Source: an uncultured Clostridia bacterium (GTDB lineage: Bacteria > Bacillota > Clostridia > TANB77 > CAG-508). Taken from it: DNA of 45,137 nt. The notes beneath the pieces are model-generated. The model worked only from the letters and a program-made list of their open reading frames with translations, did no database searches and was not told the DNA's origin. Made by a program: the position numbers and the translations under genes. This document shows positions 8,892 to 17,823 of this stretch, in pieces. Every line of letters begins with the position of its first letter. The first letter of the stretch is position 1. The stretch lies in the NCBI GenBank assembly GCA_947584805.1, contig CANPWU010000001.1, positions 1 to 45,137 of the forward strand, in the 5' to 3' direction.

Positions 8892-9599
8892 TTGAACACA
8901 AATTATTTGGATAATAACCACTTAGTGTTGGTGGGAAAGATTACAAGCGAAAAAAGATTTAGCCATGAAATTTATGGAGAGAGTTTTTACATATTCGATT
9001 TAGAGGTACCACGTTTAAGCGAAACATTTGACGTAATACCAATTACAATTTCAGAAAGATTAATTAATGATGAAGAATTACAAATTGGAAAAAAGATTAT
9101 TGTAAAGGGACAATTTAGATCTTATAACAGTTATGAAAATGAAAAGAACAAATTAATTTTAACAGTATTTGTTAAAGATATAATTTTTGAAAATGATATT
9201 GAAGAAAGAGCAAAAGAAGATGAAGAAATAAATCTTGATGTATCAAATGAAGTTGTATTAATTGGACATATTTGTAAAAAGCCAATTTACAGAAAAACTC
9301 CATTTGGACGTGAAATTGCAGATCTTCTACTTGCAGTAAATAGAGCATATAGCAAATCAGATTATATTCCAGCAATTGCTTGGGGAAGAAATGCAAGATT
9401 TTGTGATCATCTAGAAGTTGGATCACAAGTTAAAGCAATAGGACGTGTACAATCAAGAAAATATGAAAAGAAATTAGAAGATGGAACAGTAATGGAAAGA
9501 GTTGCTTATGAAGTATCTATCTCAAGCTTAGAAGTAATTGATGAAAAAGACGATGAAAATAAAGCAGAAGAAGATACAGAAACAGCAGAAGCTGTTTAA
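8892..9599 (+). CDS. Tandem OB-fold, SSB-like single-stranded DNA-binding protein
   Basis: 235 aa. The start is TTG 8892, chosen for the strong GGGAGG about 9 bases upstream; no ATG gives full length. Two OB-like halves are visible: residues about 8-105 (LVLVGKITSEKRF...GKKIIVKGQFRSY) and about 117-222 (VVLIGHICKKPIYRKTPFGREIADLLLAVNRAY...VGSQVKAIGRVQSRKYEKK). The second half is clearly SSB-like. The tail is acidic (EKDDENKAEEDTETAEAV), as in SSB proteins, but lacks the classic DDDIPF tip. Likely binds ssDNA; whether it is the main replicative SSB is unclear. Confidence 0.75.
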   Translation: MNTNYLDNNHLVLVGKITSEKRFSHEIYGESFYIFDLEVPRLSETFDVIPITISERLINDEELQIGKKIIVKGQFRSYNSYENEKNKLILTVFVKDIIFENDIEERAKEDEEINLDVSNEVVLIGHICKKPIYRKTPFGREIADLLLAVNRAYSKSDYIPAIAWGRNARFCDHLEVGSQVKAIGRVQSRKYEKKLEDGTVMERVAYEVSISSLEVIDEKDDENKAEEDTETAEAV

Positions 9600-9636
9600 A
9601 ATTTAAGAAAATATCATCCTTAACATAAAAAACAAG

Positions 9637-9670
9637 CATACAGCTAAAATAAAAGCTGTATGTTTTTTTT
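9637..9670 (+). terminator. Rho-independent terminator after the OB-fold gene
   Basis: Perfect 9-bp stem CATACAGCT / AGCTGTATG followed by eight T. It touches the 3' end of the converging reverse-strand gene and may serve both. Confidence 0.85.
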
Positions 9671-9920
9671 ATGCTAAGTCTTTTTGAATTCTATCAATTA
9701 CAAGAGCAGATGCGATGAATGATGCGCAAAAAGAAAAAGATAACCAAACTATTTTAATTCCTATGTAATAAATAAAGTTTGAAGTTTTAAATGATATGTA
9801 ATAAAGTAAAAATAATGTCCCTATAATTGATACAAATAGTGAAAAATATAACCCATATATCATTGTTTTCTTTACTTTTAAATCAAAGTTTTTAATTGTA
9901 TTAGAAAATTGTTTTAACAT
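9669..9920 (-). CDS. Small membrane protein, unknown
   Basis: 83 aa on the reverse strand, with GGAG about 8 bases before the ATG. Two hydrophobic segments are predicted at about residues 18-43 and 49-70. The basic N-terminus (MLKQFSNTIKNFDLKVKK) suggests the N-terminus is inside. Codon use matches the AT-rich host. No known family; converging with the OB-fold gene. Confidence 0.55.
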   Translation of the reverse strand: MLKQFSNTIKNFDLKVKKTMIYGLYFSLFVSIIGTLFLLYYISFKTSNFIYYIGIKIVWLSFSFCASFIASALVIDRIQKDLA

Positions 9921-10002
9921 AAAATCATCTCCATAAAATTATATTAACATAAAATAAACTTAAATGCAAAGGTAATTGTTGGAATTAGTTTAATAATAAA
10001 GT

Positions 10003-10160
10003 GAAAAAGCAATAATATTTATTTTGCAAGTGGCTTACTGGCACAACCTCCATTAAATTAAAATGGTAGGTTGTGCCATTCGCCCTTCGCTTTGCTTCGG
10101 TTAGTGGCCTACGCCACTGTTCGCTGCGCGCCACTCTTAAATAAATATTATTGCTTTTTC
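10003..10160. repeat. GC-rich palindromic element 1 upstream of hydC
   Basis: A 158-base structure. Perfect 22-bp AT-rich inverted repeats form the ends (10003-10024 and 10139-10160, starting GAAAAAGCAATAATATTTAT). Inside is a strong hairpin, GGCACAACCT...AGGTTGTGCC (10040-10077), and a GC-rich segment with CTTCGCTTTGCTTCGG, GTGGCCTACGCCAC and CGCTGCGCGCCACT. The interior is far more GC-rich than its surroundings. No ORF is supported. It resembles a MITE-like or structured-RNA repeat. A second element of the same plan lies at 12754-12880. Confidence 0.75.
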
Positions 10161-10232
10161 GTTCTAATAATAAATCTAATAATAAATCTAACATTTTTCT
10201 ACAAAATTTGACAAATTTTCTTATAAATTCTA

Positions 10233-10261
10233 TTGTTAAATGAAAATTTATTTGTTATAAT
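10233..10261 (+). promoter_or_regulatory. Predicted promoter of the hydCBA operon
   Basis: TTGTTA at 10233-10238, a 17-base spacer and TATAAT at 10256-10261, about 60 bases before the hydC ATG. Confidence 0.6.
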
Positions 10262-10321
10262 TTAAATGTCGGACGAATAGTTTTAAATATAAATTTGTAA
10301 AAATAGAAAGGATTGAATGTT

Positions 10322-10811
10322 ATGGGAAAATGCGAATGCGAAAATTGCCAGAAGGATGAAGCTTTAGAAGAAATATTATATAAATACAAAGAAGATAAAG
10401 ATAATTTAATACAAATTTTAAATGAAGTACAAGAACATTATGGATATGTTCCAACAGCTGCTCAGATGAGAGTAGCAGATTATTTAAAAATTCCATTTGC
10501 AGAGGTTTATGGAGTTGTAACATTTTATTCTAGATTTACTTTAAAACCAAAGGGAAAATATAATATTGCTGTATGCCTTGGAACTGCATGTTATGTTAAA
10601 GGTTCAGAGAAAATATTAGATAGATTAAAGGAAAGATTAAAAATTGAAGCAGGAGAAACTACACCCGACCGGAAAGTTTTCAATTGAAGAAACAAGATGT
10701 ATAGGTGCATGTGGTTTAGCACCAGTATTTACTGTAAACGGAGAAGTATATGGAAGAGCAACTGTACAAATTTTAGATAAAGTTTTAGACGAATATATGA
10801 ATAAAGAGTAG
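10322..10811 (+). CDS. hydC: NADH-linked [FeFe] hydrogenase, NuoE-like subunit (one CGGN +1 site)
   Basis: NuoE/HydC-type thioredoxin-fold [2Fe-2S] protein, part of the HydABC (possibly electron-bifurcating) hydrogenase. Ligands are Cys85, Cys90, Cys126 and Cys130 (CLGTACYVKG, ETRCIGACG). The start is ATG 10322, about 9 bases after AAAGGA; a TTG at 10313 is too close to it. The zero frame ends at 10687, but skipping the C of CGGA at 10670 restores TTPDGKFSIEETRCIGACGLAP and a full 162-aa product. Without the shift, two of the four cluster cysteines are lost. First gene of hydCBA, 36 bases before hydB. Confidence 0.92.
10670..10673 (+). other. CGGA +1 recoding site in hydC (Gly117)
   Basis: Zero-frame codon 117 is CGG after GAC; reading CGGA as glycine gives TPDGKFSIEE. 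Unshifted reading stops at 10685-10687. Confidence 0.9.
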
Positions 10812-10847
10812 ATTTATTTATTTTCCAATTTAGAAATGGAGGTATTT

Positions 10848-12708
10848 ATGAAATCATTAGATGAGATTAAGAAAATAAGAGAAGAAAAAAGAAAAGAATT
10901 AGACTTAAGAGTAAATTTAGAGGCAAATACAGTGGAAAAACATATACTTGTATGTCGTGGAACAGGTTGTACATCTTCAAAATCAGAAGATATAATTAAA
11001 AATTTTAGAAAACTCATAGAAGAAAAACAGATACAAAATGTTAGAGTTATACAAACAGGATGTTTCGGATTATGTGCAAAAGGTCCAATAGTAATAATTA
11101 GACCAGAAGATGTATTCTATTCTATGGTAAAGCCAGAAGATTGCGAAGAGATTATAAACACCCATATTATAGAACGGAAAACTTGTAGAAAGATTACTTT
11201 GCAAAGATGTAGACCGGAAGCATGGTAAAAAGGCTAGATGATTTGAGCTTCTACAAAAAACAAAAAAGAATTGCTCTTCAAAATTGTGGAAAAATCGATC
11301 CAGAAAATATCGATGAATACATAGCATTTGATGGATATAAAGCTCTTGAGAAAGTTTTGTTTACAATGTCACAAGATGATGTAATAAAAACAGTTACAGA
11401 TTCAGGACTAAGAGGACGTGGAGGAGCAGGTTTCTTAACACGGTAAAAAATGGGAGTTTACGAAAATTGCAAAAGGTGACCCAAAGTATGTTGTGTGCAA
11501 TGCAGATGAGGGAGACCCAGGTGCATTCATGGATAGAAGTATTCTAGAAGGAGATCCACATGCAGTAATAGAAGCAATGGAAATTGCAGGATATGCTGTT
11601 GGCGCAAATAGAGGTTATATATACGTTAGAGCTGAATATCCAATAGCAGTAGAGAGATTTGGAAAAGCAATAGAGCAAGCGAGAGAATATGGAACATTAG
11701 GGGAACATATTTGGGGTACAGATTTCTCTTTTGATATAGAGATAAGACTTGGTGCAGGAGCATTCGTCTGTGGAGAAGAGACAGCACTTCTAGAATCAAT
11801 AGAAGGAAGATCAGGAAGACCAAGATTAAAACCACCTTTCCCTGCAAATGTAGGATTATGGCAAAAGCCAACATTAATAAATAATGTAGAAACTTATGCA
11901 AATATTACAAAAATAATCCTAAATGGTGCTGAATGGTATTCAAGCATTGGGACTGAAGGATCAAAGGGAACAAAAGTATTTGCACTTGGTGGGAATGTTG
12001 TAAATACAGGCCTTGTTGAAGTTCCAATGGGTACAACTTTAAGAGAAATAGTATATGATATTGGTGGCGGAATACCAAACGGAAGAGATTTTAAAGCAGC
12101 TCAAACAGGAGGACCTTCTCGGAGGATGTATTCCAAAAGAATATCTCGATATTGCAATAGATTATGAATCACTTTCAAGTATTGGTTCAATGATGGGTTC
12201 TGGTGGATTAATTGTAATGGATGATACAAAATGTATGGTAAACCTTGCAAAATTCTACTTAGGATTTACTGTTGATGAATCTTGCGGAAAGTGTACACCT
12301 TGCAGAATTGGTACAAAGAGAATGTATGAAATACTAGAGAAGATTACAGCAGGAGAAGGAGAGGAAGAAGATCTAAAGAAGCTTGAAGAGTTATGCGATA
12401 ATATAAAAAATGCATCAGTTTGTGGACTTGGTCAAACAGCTCCAAACCCAGTTATTAGTACTATGAAGTATTTCATGAATGAATATAGAGAACATGTAAT
12501 AGATAAGAAATGCAAAACAGGTGAATGTAGGGCACTTGCTGATATTCAAATAGATCCAGAAAAATGTAAAGGATGTGGAATGTGCAAGAGAAATTGTCCT
12601 GTTAATGCAATTTCTGGAGAAGTTAAACAACCTCATGTAATTGATAAAGCAAAATGTATTAAGTGTGGAACTTGTATTTCTAAATGTCCATTCCACGCTA
12701 TTGGGTAG
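10848..12708 (+). CDS. hydB: NADH-linked [FeFe] hydrogenase, NuoF-like subunit (four CGGN +1 sites)
   Basis: 618 aa after four +1 shifts (Gly110, 123, 198, 424). Oxidises NAD(P)H with FMN and passes electrons to HydA. Domains: thioredoxin-like [2Fe-2S] (Cys36, 41, 72, 76); NuoF FMN/NADH domain with [16 protein letters not shown] and [14 protein letters not shown]; [4Fe-4S] site [13 protein letters not shown]-terminal two-cluster ferredoxin ([24 protein letters not shown]). ATG 10848 follows GGAGG; an ATG at 10836 overlaps that ribosome-binding site and is rejected. Plain translation yields only fragments. Between the sites the frame is open and family-like throughout, so this is recoding rather than decay. 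A GC-rich palindrome separates it from hydA. Confidence 0.93.
11175..11178 (+). other. CGGA +1 recoding site 1 in hydB (Gly110)
   Basis: CGG after GAA; the shift gives [13 protein letters not shown]. Unshifted reading ends at 11228. Confidence 0.9.
11215..11218 (+). other. CGGA +1 recoding site 2 in hydB (Gly123)
   Basis: Only 40 bases after site 1. CGG after GAC; the shift gives [15 protein letters not shown]. Without this second shift the frame ends at 11239-11241. Confidence 0.9.
11441..11444 (+). other. CGGT +1 recoding site 3 in hydB (Gly198)
   Basis: CGG after ACA inside the FMN-binding motif; the shift gives [14 protein letters not shown]. Unshifted, the next codon is TAA (11444-11446), so termination would be immediate. 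Confidence 0.92.
12120..12123 (+). other. CGGA +1 recoding site 4 in hydB (Gly424)
   Basis: CGG after TCT; the shift gives the conserved NuoF segment [15 protein letters not shown]. Unshifted reading ends at 12167 and loses the [4Fe-4S] and ferredoxin domains. Confidence 0.92.
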
Positions 12709-12753
12709 GTTCAAACGATAATTGCATTTGGCGTTAAATAAATGTATTGCAAA

Positions 12754-12880
12754 GGAGTAACAAAATATATATTTTTGTTTGCTTGGCCTTGCTGGTCGCT
12801 CCTAAGAGGCACTTGGTTGTTGCTTCTAGTGCCTCTAAGTCGCTCCCAAACTGCGCAAAAAAATATATATTTGTTACTCC
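12754..12880. repeat. GC-rich palindromic element 2 between hydB and hydA
   Basis: Same plan as element 1: AT-rich terminal inverted repeats (GGAGTAACAAAATATATATT at 12754 on, mirrored to 12880 with one bulged base) around a GC-richer core. The core has a perfect hairpin AGAGGCACT/AGTGCCTCT (12805-12813, 12828-12836) and two copies of TCGCTCC. It fills most of the 219-base hydB-hydA gap. No supported coding sequence. Confidence 0.75.
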
Positions 12881-12927
12881 AAAGATAAGAACATTGTTAA
12901 TTAATATAAATAAAGGAGAATACTTTT

Positions 12928-14669
12928 ATGATTAAATTAAATATTGATGGTATTGATGTAGAAGTGGAAGAAGGAACAACTATTTTAGAAGCAGCAAGAA
13001 AAGTTAATATAAATATACCTACTCTTTGTTTTTTGAAAGAAATAAATGAAGTTGGAGATTGTAGGATGTGCGTTGTAGAAGTAGAAGGAAGACGTGGATT
13101 TGCAACTTCATGTATTCAAAAAGCAGAAGATGGAATGGTTGTTAAAACTAATACAGAAAAAGTAAATAGTGCGAGAAGAATGGTTCTAGATTTAATTCTT
13201 TCGAATCATGATAGAAAGTGTTTAACTTGCGTAAGAAATGGAAATTGTGAACTTCAGAAGCTTGCAGAAGAGTTCGGAATGACAGACATTAGATATGATG
13301 GAGAAAAAGGCGGACATGAAATTGATGACAAGTCTCCAAGTTTAGTAAGGGATTTTAATAAATGTGTATTATGTAGAAGATGTGTTGCAACATGCAAAAA
13401 TGTGCAAGGAATTGGAGCAATAGAAAGCACAGAAAGAGGATTTAAATCTTGCATATCAACTGCAGAAAATCGTAGCTTAAATGATGTAAATTGTACATTC
13501 TGTGGACAATGTATTGAAAATTGTCCAGTTGGAGCATTAAAAGAAAAAGATAATACAAATGAAGTTTGGGAAAAGCTAAAAGATAAGGATGCTTTTGTTG
13601 TAGTTCAAACAGCACCTGCTGTAAGAGTTGGAATCGGAGAAGAATTTGGCATGCCAATTGGAACAACAGTTACTCGGAAAAATGGTTACAGCATTAAAAA
13701 GACTTGGATTTGATAAGGTATTTGATACAAATACAGGAGCAGATTTTACAATTATGGAAGAAGCAACAGAACTTATTGAACGTATTCAAAATGGAGGAAT
13801 ACTACCAATGGCAACTTCTTGTTGCCCAGCATGGGTTAGATTTGTTGAAATGAATTATCCTGAACAATTAGACCACTTATCTTCTTGTAAATCACCACAT
13901 CAAATGTTTGGAGCAGTTATAAAATCATATTATGCTAAAGTAAATAACATAGATCCAAGTAAGATTTATGTAGTATCTGTAATGCCATGTGTTGCTAAGA
14001 AGTATGAAAGAACAAGAGATGATATGCAAGGTGCAGGTTATGATGATGTTGATGCAGTAATTACAACACGTGAGCTTGCAAGAATGATAAAGAGGGCTAA
14101 TATCGAGTTTACTGAATTAGAAGATAGCACATTTGATGATCCAATGGGAGAAGCAACTGGGGCTGCTGCAATATTTGGAGTAACAGGTGGTGTAATGGAA
14201 GCAGCACTTAGAACAGCAGTTGAAAAGCTAGAGCGGAAGAACTTTAGAAAAATTAAATTTTGAAGAAGTAAGAGGCAAAAAAGGAATAAAAAAAGCTACA
14301 TTAAATGTTGCAGGAAAAGAAGTGAGAGTAGCTGTTGCATCAGGACTTAAGAATGCAAGAACTATTATGGAAGAAATTAAATCAGGAAATGCAGACTTCG
14401 ATTTTGTAGAAGTTATGGCATGCCCAGGAGGATGTATTTTAGGTGGAGGTCAACCAATAAAATCTTCTAAAACAAGGATGCAAGTTGATGTATTTAAGAA
14501 GAGATCGGATTCAATATATGATATAGATGAAAAGAGCAAAATAAGGAAATCTCATGAAAATCCATATTTGAAGAAAGCTTATGAGGAATTTATAGGAGAA
14601 CCAGGAGGACACGAAGCACATAAATTATTACATACAACTTATTCTAAGAAGGAAAAATATAGAGCATAA
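12928..14669 (+). CDS. hydA: [FeFe] hydrogenase catalytic subunit (two CGGN +1 sites)
   Basis: 579 aa after two +1 shifts (Gly250, Gly436). Reduces protons to H2 at the H-cluster. Order: N-terminal plant-type [2Fe-2S] (CFLKEINEVGDCRMC); His-Cys3 cluster (NHDRKCLTCVRNGNCELQ); two [4Fe-4S] sites (CVLCRRCVATC, CTFCGQCIENCP); H-cluster motifs TSCCPAW (Cys298, Cys299), MPCVAKKYE and MACPGGCILGGGQP. GGAG precedes ATG 12928. Unshifted translation stops at 13713, before any H-cluster motif. Third gene of hydCBA; maturases HydE/F/G are not in the window. Confidence 0.94.
13675..13678 (+). other. CGGA +1 recoding site 1 in hydA (Gly250)
   Basis: CGG after ACT; the shift gives PIGTTVTGKMVTALKRLGF, a conserved region before the H-cluster domain. 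Unshifted reading ends at 13713. Confidence 0.92.
14234..14237 (+). other. CGGA +1 recoding site 2 in hydA (Gly436)
   Basis: CGG after GAG; the shift gives AVEKLEGRTLEKLNFEEVRG. Unshifted reading ends at 14263, losing the last H-cluster motif. Confidence 0.9.
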
Positions 14670-14684
14670 TTATAATATATATCA

Positions 14685-14714
14685 AAAAAGAGATAGAATT
14701 CTATCTCTTTTTAT
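14685..14714 (+). terminator. Rho-independent terminator after hydA
   Basis: Perfect stem AAAGAGATAG / CTATCTCTTT with an AATT loop and a T-run; ends the hydCBA operon. Confidence 0.85.
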
Positions 14715-14750
14715 TATTTATATAACTATAAATAAACTTATACCAAACCC

Positions 14751-14779
14751 TTGAAAAAACTCATATTTTCTGCTATACT
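14751..14779 (+). promoter_or_regulatory. Predicted promoter of the rimO-prmC-whiA-hemW cluster
   Basis: TTGAAA at 14751-14756, a 17-base spacer and TATACT at 14774-14779, 35 bases before rimO. Confidence 0.65.
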
Positions 14780-14813
14780 TATTTATGTAAAAATATATAT
14801 TAGGAGAAAAATG

Positions 14814-16122
14814 ATGAATGTAGGATTTGTATCACTAGGATGCAGTAAAAATTTAGTTGTAACAGAAGAAATTATTGGCATGTTTAAGAAAAAAGGATTT
14901 AATATAGTAAACAATGAAAATGATGCGGATATTATTTTAATAAATACTTGTGGATTTATAGAAAGTGCAAAACAGGAAGCAATAGATACTATTTTTGAAA
15001 TGGCAGAATATAAAAAGAAAAAATGTAAATTCTTGATTGTAACTCGGATGTTTAGTTCAAAGATACAAAGAGGAATTAGAAAAGCTTATTCCAGAAGTAG
15101 ACTTGTTTATTGCAATAAATGAATATGACGAAATTTGGGAAAAGATAAATGGACTAATAAAACTAGAAAAAGACAGTTCATATACCTTGGATTTTAATGA
15201 AAGAATTATTACCACAGGAAAAAGTTATGCATATTTAAAGATTGCAGAAGGTTGTAGTAATAATTGTACATATTGCGCAATTCCATATATACAAGGTAAA
15301 TATGTTTCAAGAAAAATGGAAGATATATTAGAAGAAGCTAAAATTCTTGCAGATAAAGGCATAAAAGAACTGATAATAATTGCACAAGATACAGGAAGAT
15401 ATGGAGAAGACTTATATGGCAAACCAAAATTAACAGAACTTTTAAATGAGCTTTGCAAAATAAATGGATTTAAATGGATAAGATTTTTATATACTTATCC
15501 AGAAACAATAACAGATGAACTTATTGAAACTGTTAAAACTCAAGATAAAATATGCAAATATTTTGATATTCCAATTCAGCATATTTCAAATAAAGTCTTA
15601 AAGAGAATGAATAGAAAAAGTGATAAGGAAAGCATAGAAAAAACAATAGAAAAGATAAGACAGAAAATACCTAATGTGATACTTAGAACAACCTTAATTG
15701 TTGGATTTCCTGGAGAAACAAAGGAACAATTTGAAGAATTATATGAATTTGTAGAAAAAACAAAATTTGATAAGCTTGGAGTATTTATGTATTCAAAAGA
15801 AGACGGAACTCCAGCTAGCAAGTTACCTGACCAAGTTCACTATATGACTAAAAAATCAAGACGTGATAAAATAATGAACTTACAAAAGGAAATTTCTAAA
15901 GAAAATTTAGAGAAAAATATAGGTAAAACTTATGAAGTACTACTTGAAAGTACAAGCTTTGATAGCAAATATTATGTAGGAAGAACATATATGGATGTCC
16001 CAGAAGAAGATGGAGTAATATTTATAAAGAAAACAAAAGAAATAGAAATTGGTAGTTTTGTAAAATGCAAAGTTACTGATATTAGAGATTATGATATGAT
16101 AGGTGAAATTATAGTTAAATGA
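14814..16122 (+). CDS. rimO: Ribosomal protein S12 methylthiotransferase (one CGGN +1 site)
   Basis: 435 aa after one shift (Gly78). Radical-SAM enzyme that methylthiolates the conserved Asp of ribosomal protein S12 at the decoding centre. N-terminal MTTase cluster ligands are Cys10 (SLGCSKN), Cys46 (INTCGF) and Cys79 (VTGCLVQRY). The radical-SAM motif is Cys147-x3-Cys151-x2-Cys154, followed by a TRAM-type C-terminus. ATG 14814 sits 7 bases after AGGAG; ATG 14811 is also possible. Unshifted reading stops at 15122, before the radical-SAM motif. Its TGA overlaps the prmC ATG (ATGA), indicating translational coupling. Confidence 0.93.
15045..15048 (+). other. CGGA +1 recoding site in rimO (Gly78)
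   Basis: CGG after ACT; the shift gives [18 protein letters not shown], placing the third cluster cysteine (Cys79) right after the recoded glycine. Confidence 0.93.
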
Positions 16123-16953
16123 AATTACAAGAAGCTTTAATAAAAGCAATAAAAATATTAAATGAAAATAATATAGAAGAAGCCTCACTAGTTTCAAGAA
16201 TATTTTTAGCAAACATCCTTAATATGAAAAAAGAAGAACTAGTGGTTAATTCTGATATGCAAATTCCAAAAGAAAAGGAAGAAGAATTTTTTAATGGCAT
16301 ATTTAAAATTTCTAAAGGATATCCTATTCAATATTTGATGGGTTATAAAGAGTTTATGAAAATGAAATTTTTTGTAAATGAAAATGTACTTGTTCCTAGA
16401 GCTGATACAGAAATTTTAGTAGAAGAAGTAATTAACCTTGCAAAGAATAAAAAAGAGATTTTAGAACTTTGTACTGGAAGCGGAGCAATAGCAATTTCTC
16501 TTGCAAAGTATGTAGAAAACTTAAAAATTACTGCAACTGATATTAGCAAATGTGCGCTAGAAGTTGCCAAAAAGAATGCCAGAGAGTTATTAGACAAACA
16601 AAATATATCTTTTATAAAAAGTGATATGTTTGAAAATGTTAATGGAAAATATGATATAATTGTTTCAAATCCACCTTATATAAAATCAAGTATCATAAAA
16701 GAATACTCTTTACAATATGAACCACAAATTGCACTTGATCGGTGGAGAAGATGGACTTAAATTTTATAGGATGATTATATCTAACAGTTATAAATATCTA
16801 AAACAAGACGGAATTTTAGCTCTTGAAATAGGGTTTGATCAAAAACAGGATGTATTAAAATTAATAGAAAATACAAATAAATATAAAAATATTGAATGCA
16901 AATGTGATTTATTTGGAAATGATAGGGTAATAATATGCCAAAAAGGAGAATAA
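16119..16953 (+). CDS. prmC: Release factor glutamine N5-methyltransferase (one CGGN +1 site)
   Basis: 277 aa after one shift (Gly208). Methylates the GGQ glutamine of release factors RF1 and RF2, speeding termination. Visible are the SAM-binding ELCTGSGAIAISLAK, the catalytic NPPY motif (184-187, VSNPPYIKSS), and after the shift the diagnostic IALDGGEDGLKFYR. Unshifted reading stops at 16760. The start overlaps the rimO stop, and whiA follows with a 1-base gap, using a ribosome-binding site inside the end of prmC. Confidence 0.93.
16740..16743 (+). other. CGGT +1 recoding site in prmC (Gly208)
   Basis: CGG after GAT; the shift restores ALDGGEDGL, one of the best conserved PrmC motifs. Unshifted reading stops at 16760. 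Confidence 0.94.
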
Positions 16954-16954
16954 T

Positions 16955-17794
16955 ATGTCTTTTTCAGCAGAAGTAAAAGAAGAATTAAGTAAGATAAATA
17001 TATTTTCTAATATAAATGCCGTAAAATCAGAGATTTATGGCTATTTACTTACAGTGAACAAAAATAATAACAAAATAAAATTTTTAACAGAAAATGAGTA
17101 CAATATAAATAGATTAAATAAGCTTTTAAATAAGCTTAAAATAAATTATAATATACAAATGAACGGGAAAAACTATTTAATAGAATTTAAGAAAAACGAT
17201 TTTAATTTTGATATATTTCAGATTAACTCAGATGATGAAAAAAAAGCATTTGTTAGAGGAGCGTTCTTGGGTAGTGGATCTATAACTGACCCAATTAGAA
17301 GATATCATATGGAAATAAAGCTTAATGAAGAAAAACGGAAGAGAAGAATTAATGAGAAATATAAGTTATTTTGGAATAAAAGCAAAAAAGTTAAATAGAA
17401 AATATTCATATTCTATTTATATTAAAGATGGAGAAGAAATTTCAAAGTTTTTAGCTTTGATACGGCGCAAATGCTTCTGTATTAAAGTATGAAGATATAA
17501 GAGTTATAAAAGAAACAAAAAATGATGTTAATAGAAAAGTAAACTGTGAAACAGCAAATTTAAATAAAACAGTAAACGCGGCAGTTTATCAGATACAAGC
17601 AATTGAAAAATTGAAAAAAAAGAATAAGTTTAAAAAACTTCCACTTAGTTTACAAGAAATTGCAGAACTTAGGTTAGAAAATCCAGACGCAACTCTTATA
17701 GAACTTGGTAAAATGCTAAGCTCCCCAATTCGGAAAATCTGGTGTAAATCATAGGCTTAAAAAGATTATTGAAATTGCTGAGGAGGACAATTAG
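16955..17794 (+). CDS. whiA: Sporulation/cell-division regulator WhiA (three CGGN +1 sites)
   Basis: 278 aa after three shifts (Gly128, 170, 259), a little short for WhiA (about 310). The N-terminus MSFSAEVKEEL is typical. A LAGLIDADG-like domain includes FVRGAFLGSGSITDP. The C-terminal helix-turn-helix has NDVNRKVNCETANLNKTV, LPLSLQEIAELRLENPDATLIELG and GKSGVNHRLKKIIEIAEE. WhiA is a DNA-binding protein linked to division and chromosome segregation in Gram-positives. It commonly neighbours yvcK/rapZ, but here it lies between prmC and hemW. Plain translation gives only the first 147 aa. Confidence 0.92.
17336..17339 (+). other. CGGA +1 recoding site 1 in whiA (Gly128)
   Basis: CGG after AAA; the shift gives IKLNEEKGREELMRNISYFG. 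Unshifted reading stops at 17398. Confidence 0.88.
17463..17466 (+). other. CGGC +1 recoding site 2 in whiA (Gly170)
   Basis: CGG after ATA; the shift gives KFLALIGANASVLKYEDIR, matching the WhiA consensus. Unshifted reading stops at 17490-17492. Confidence 0.92.
17731..17734 (+). other. CGGA +1 recoding site 3 in whiA (Gly259)
   Basis: CGG after ATT; the shift gives SSPIGKSGVNHRLKK in the DNA-binding helix-turn-helix. Unshifted reading stops at 17752-17754. Confidence 0.92.
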
Positions 17795-17823
17795 AATATA
17801 TATCAGAGAAAGGATACCTTTAA

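Noticed and set aside
9985..10194. A reverse-strand 69-aa ORF over the first palindromic element
   Set aside because: It is created by the inverted repeat and GC-rich core; no ribosome-binding site and no protein-like composition.
12747..12935. A 62-aa ORF between hydB and hydA
   Set aside because: It lies wholly in the palindromic element, has no ribosome-binding site, and its codon use follows the hairpin sequence; not a gene.
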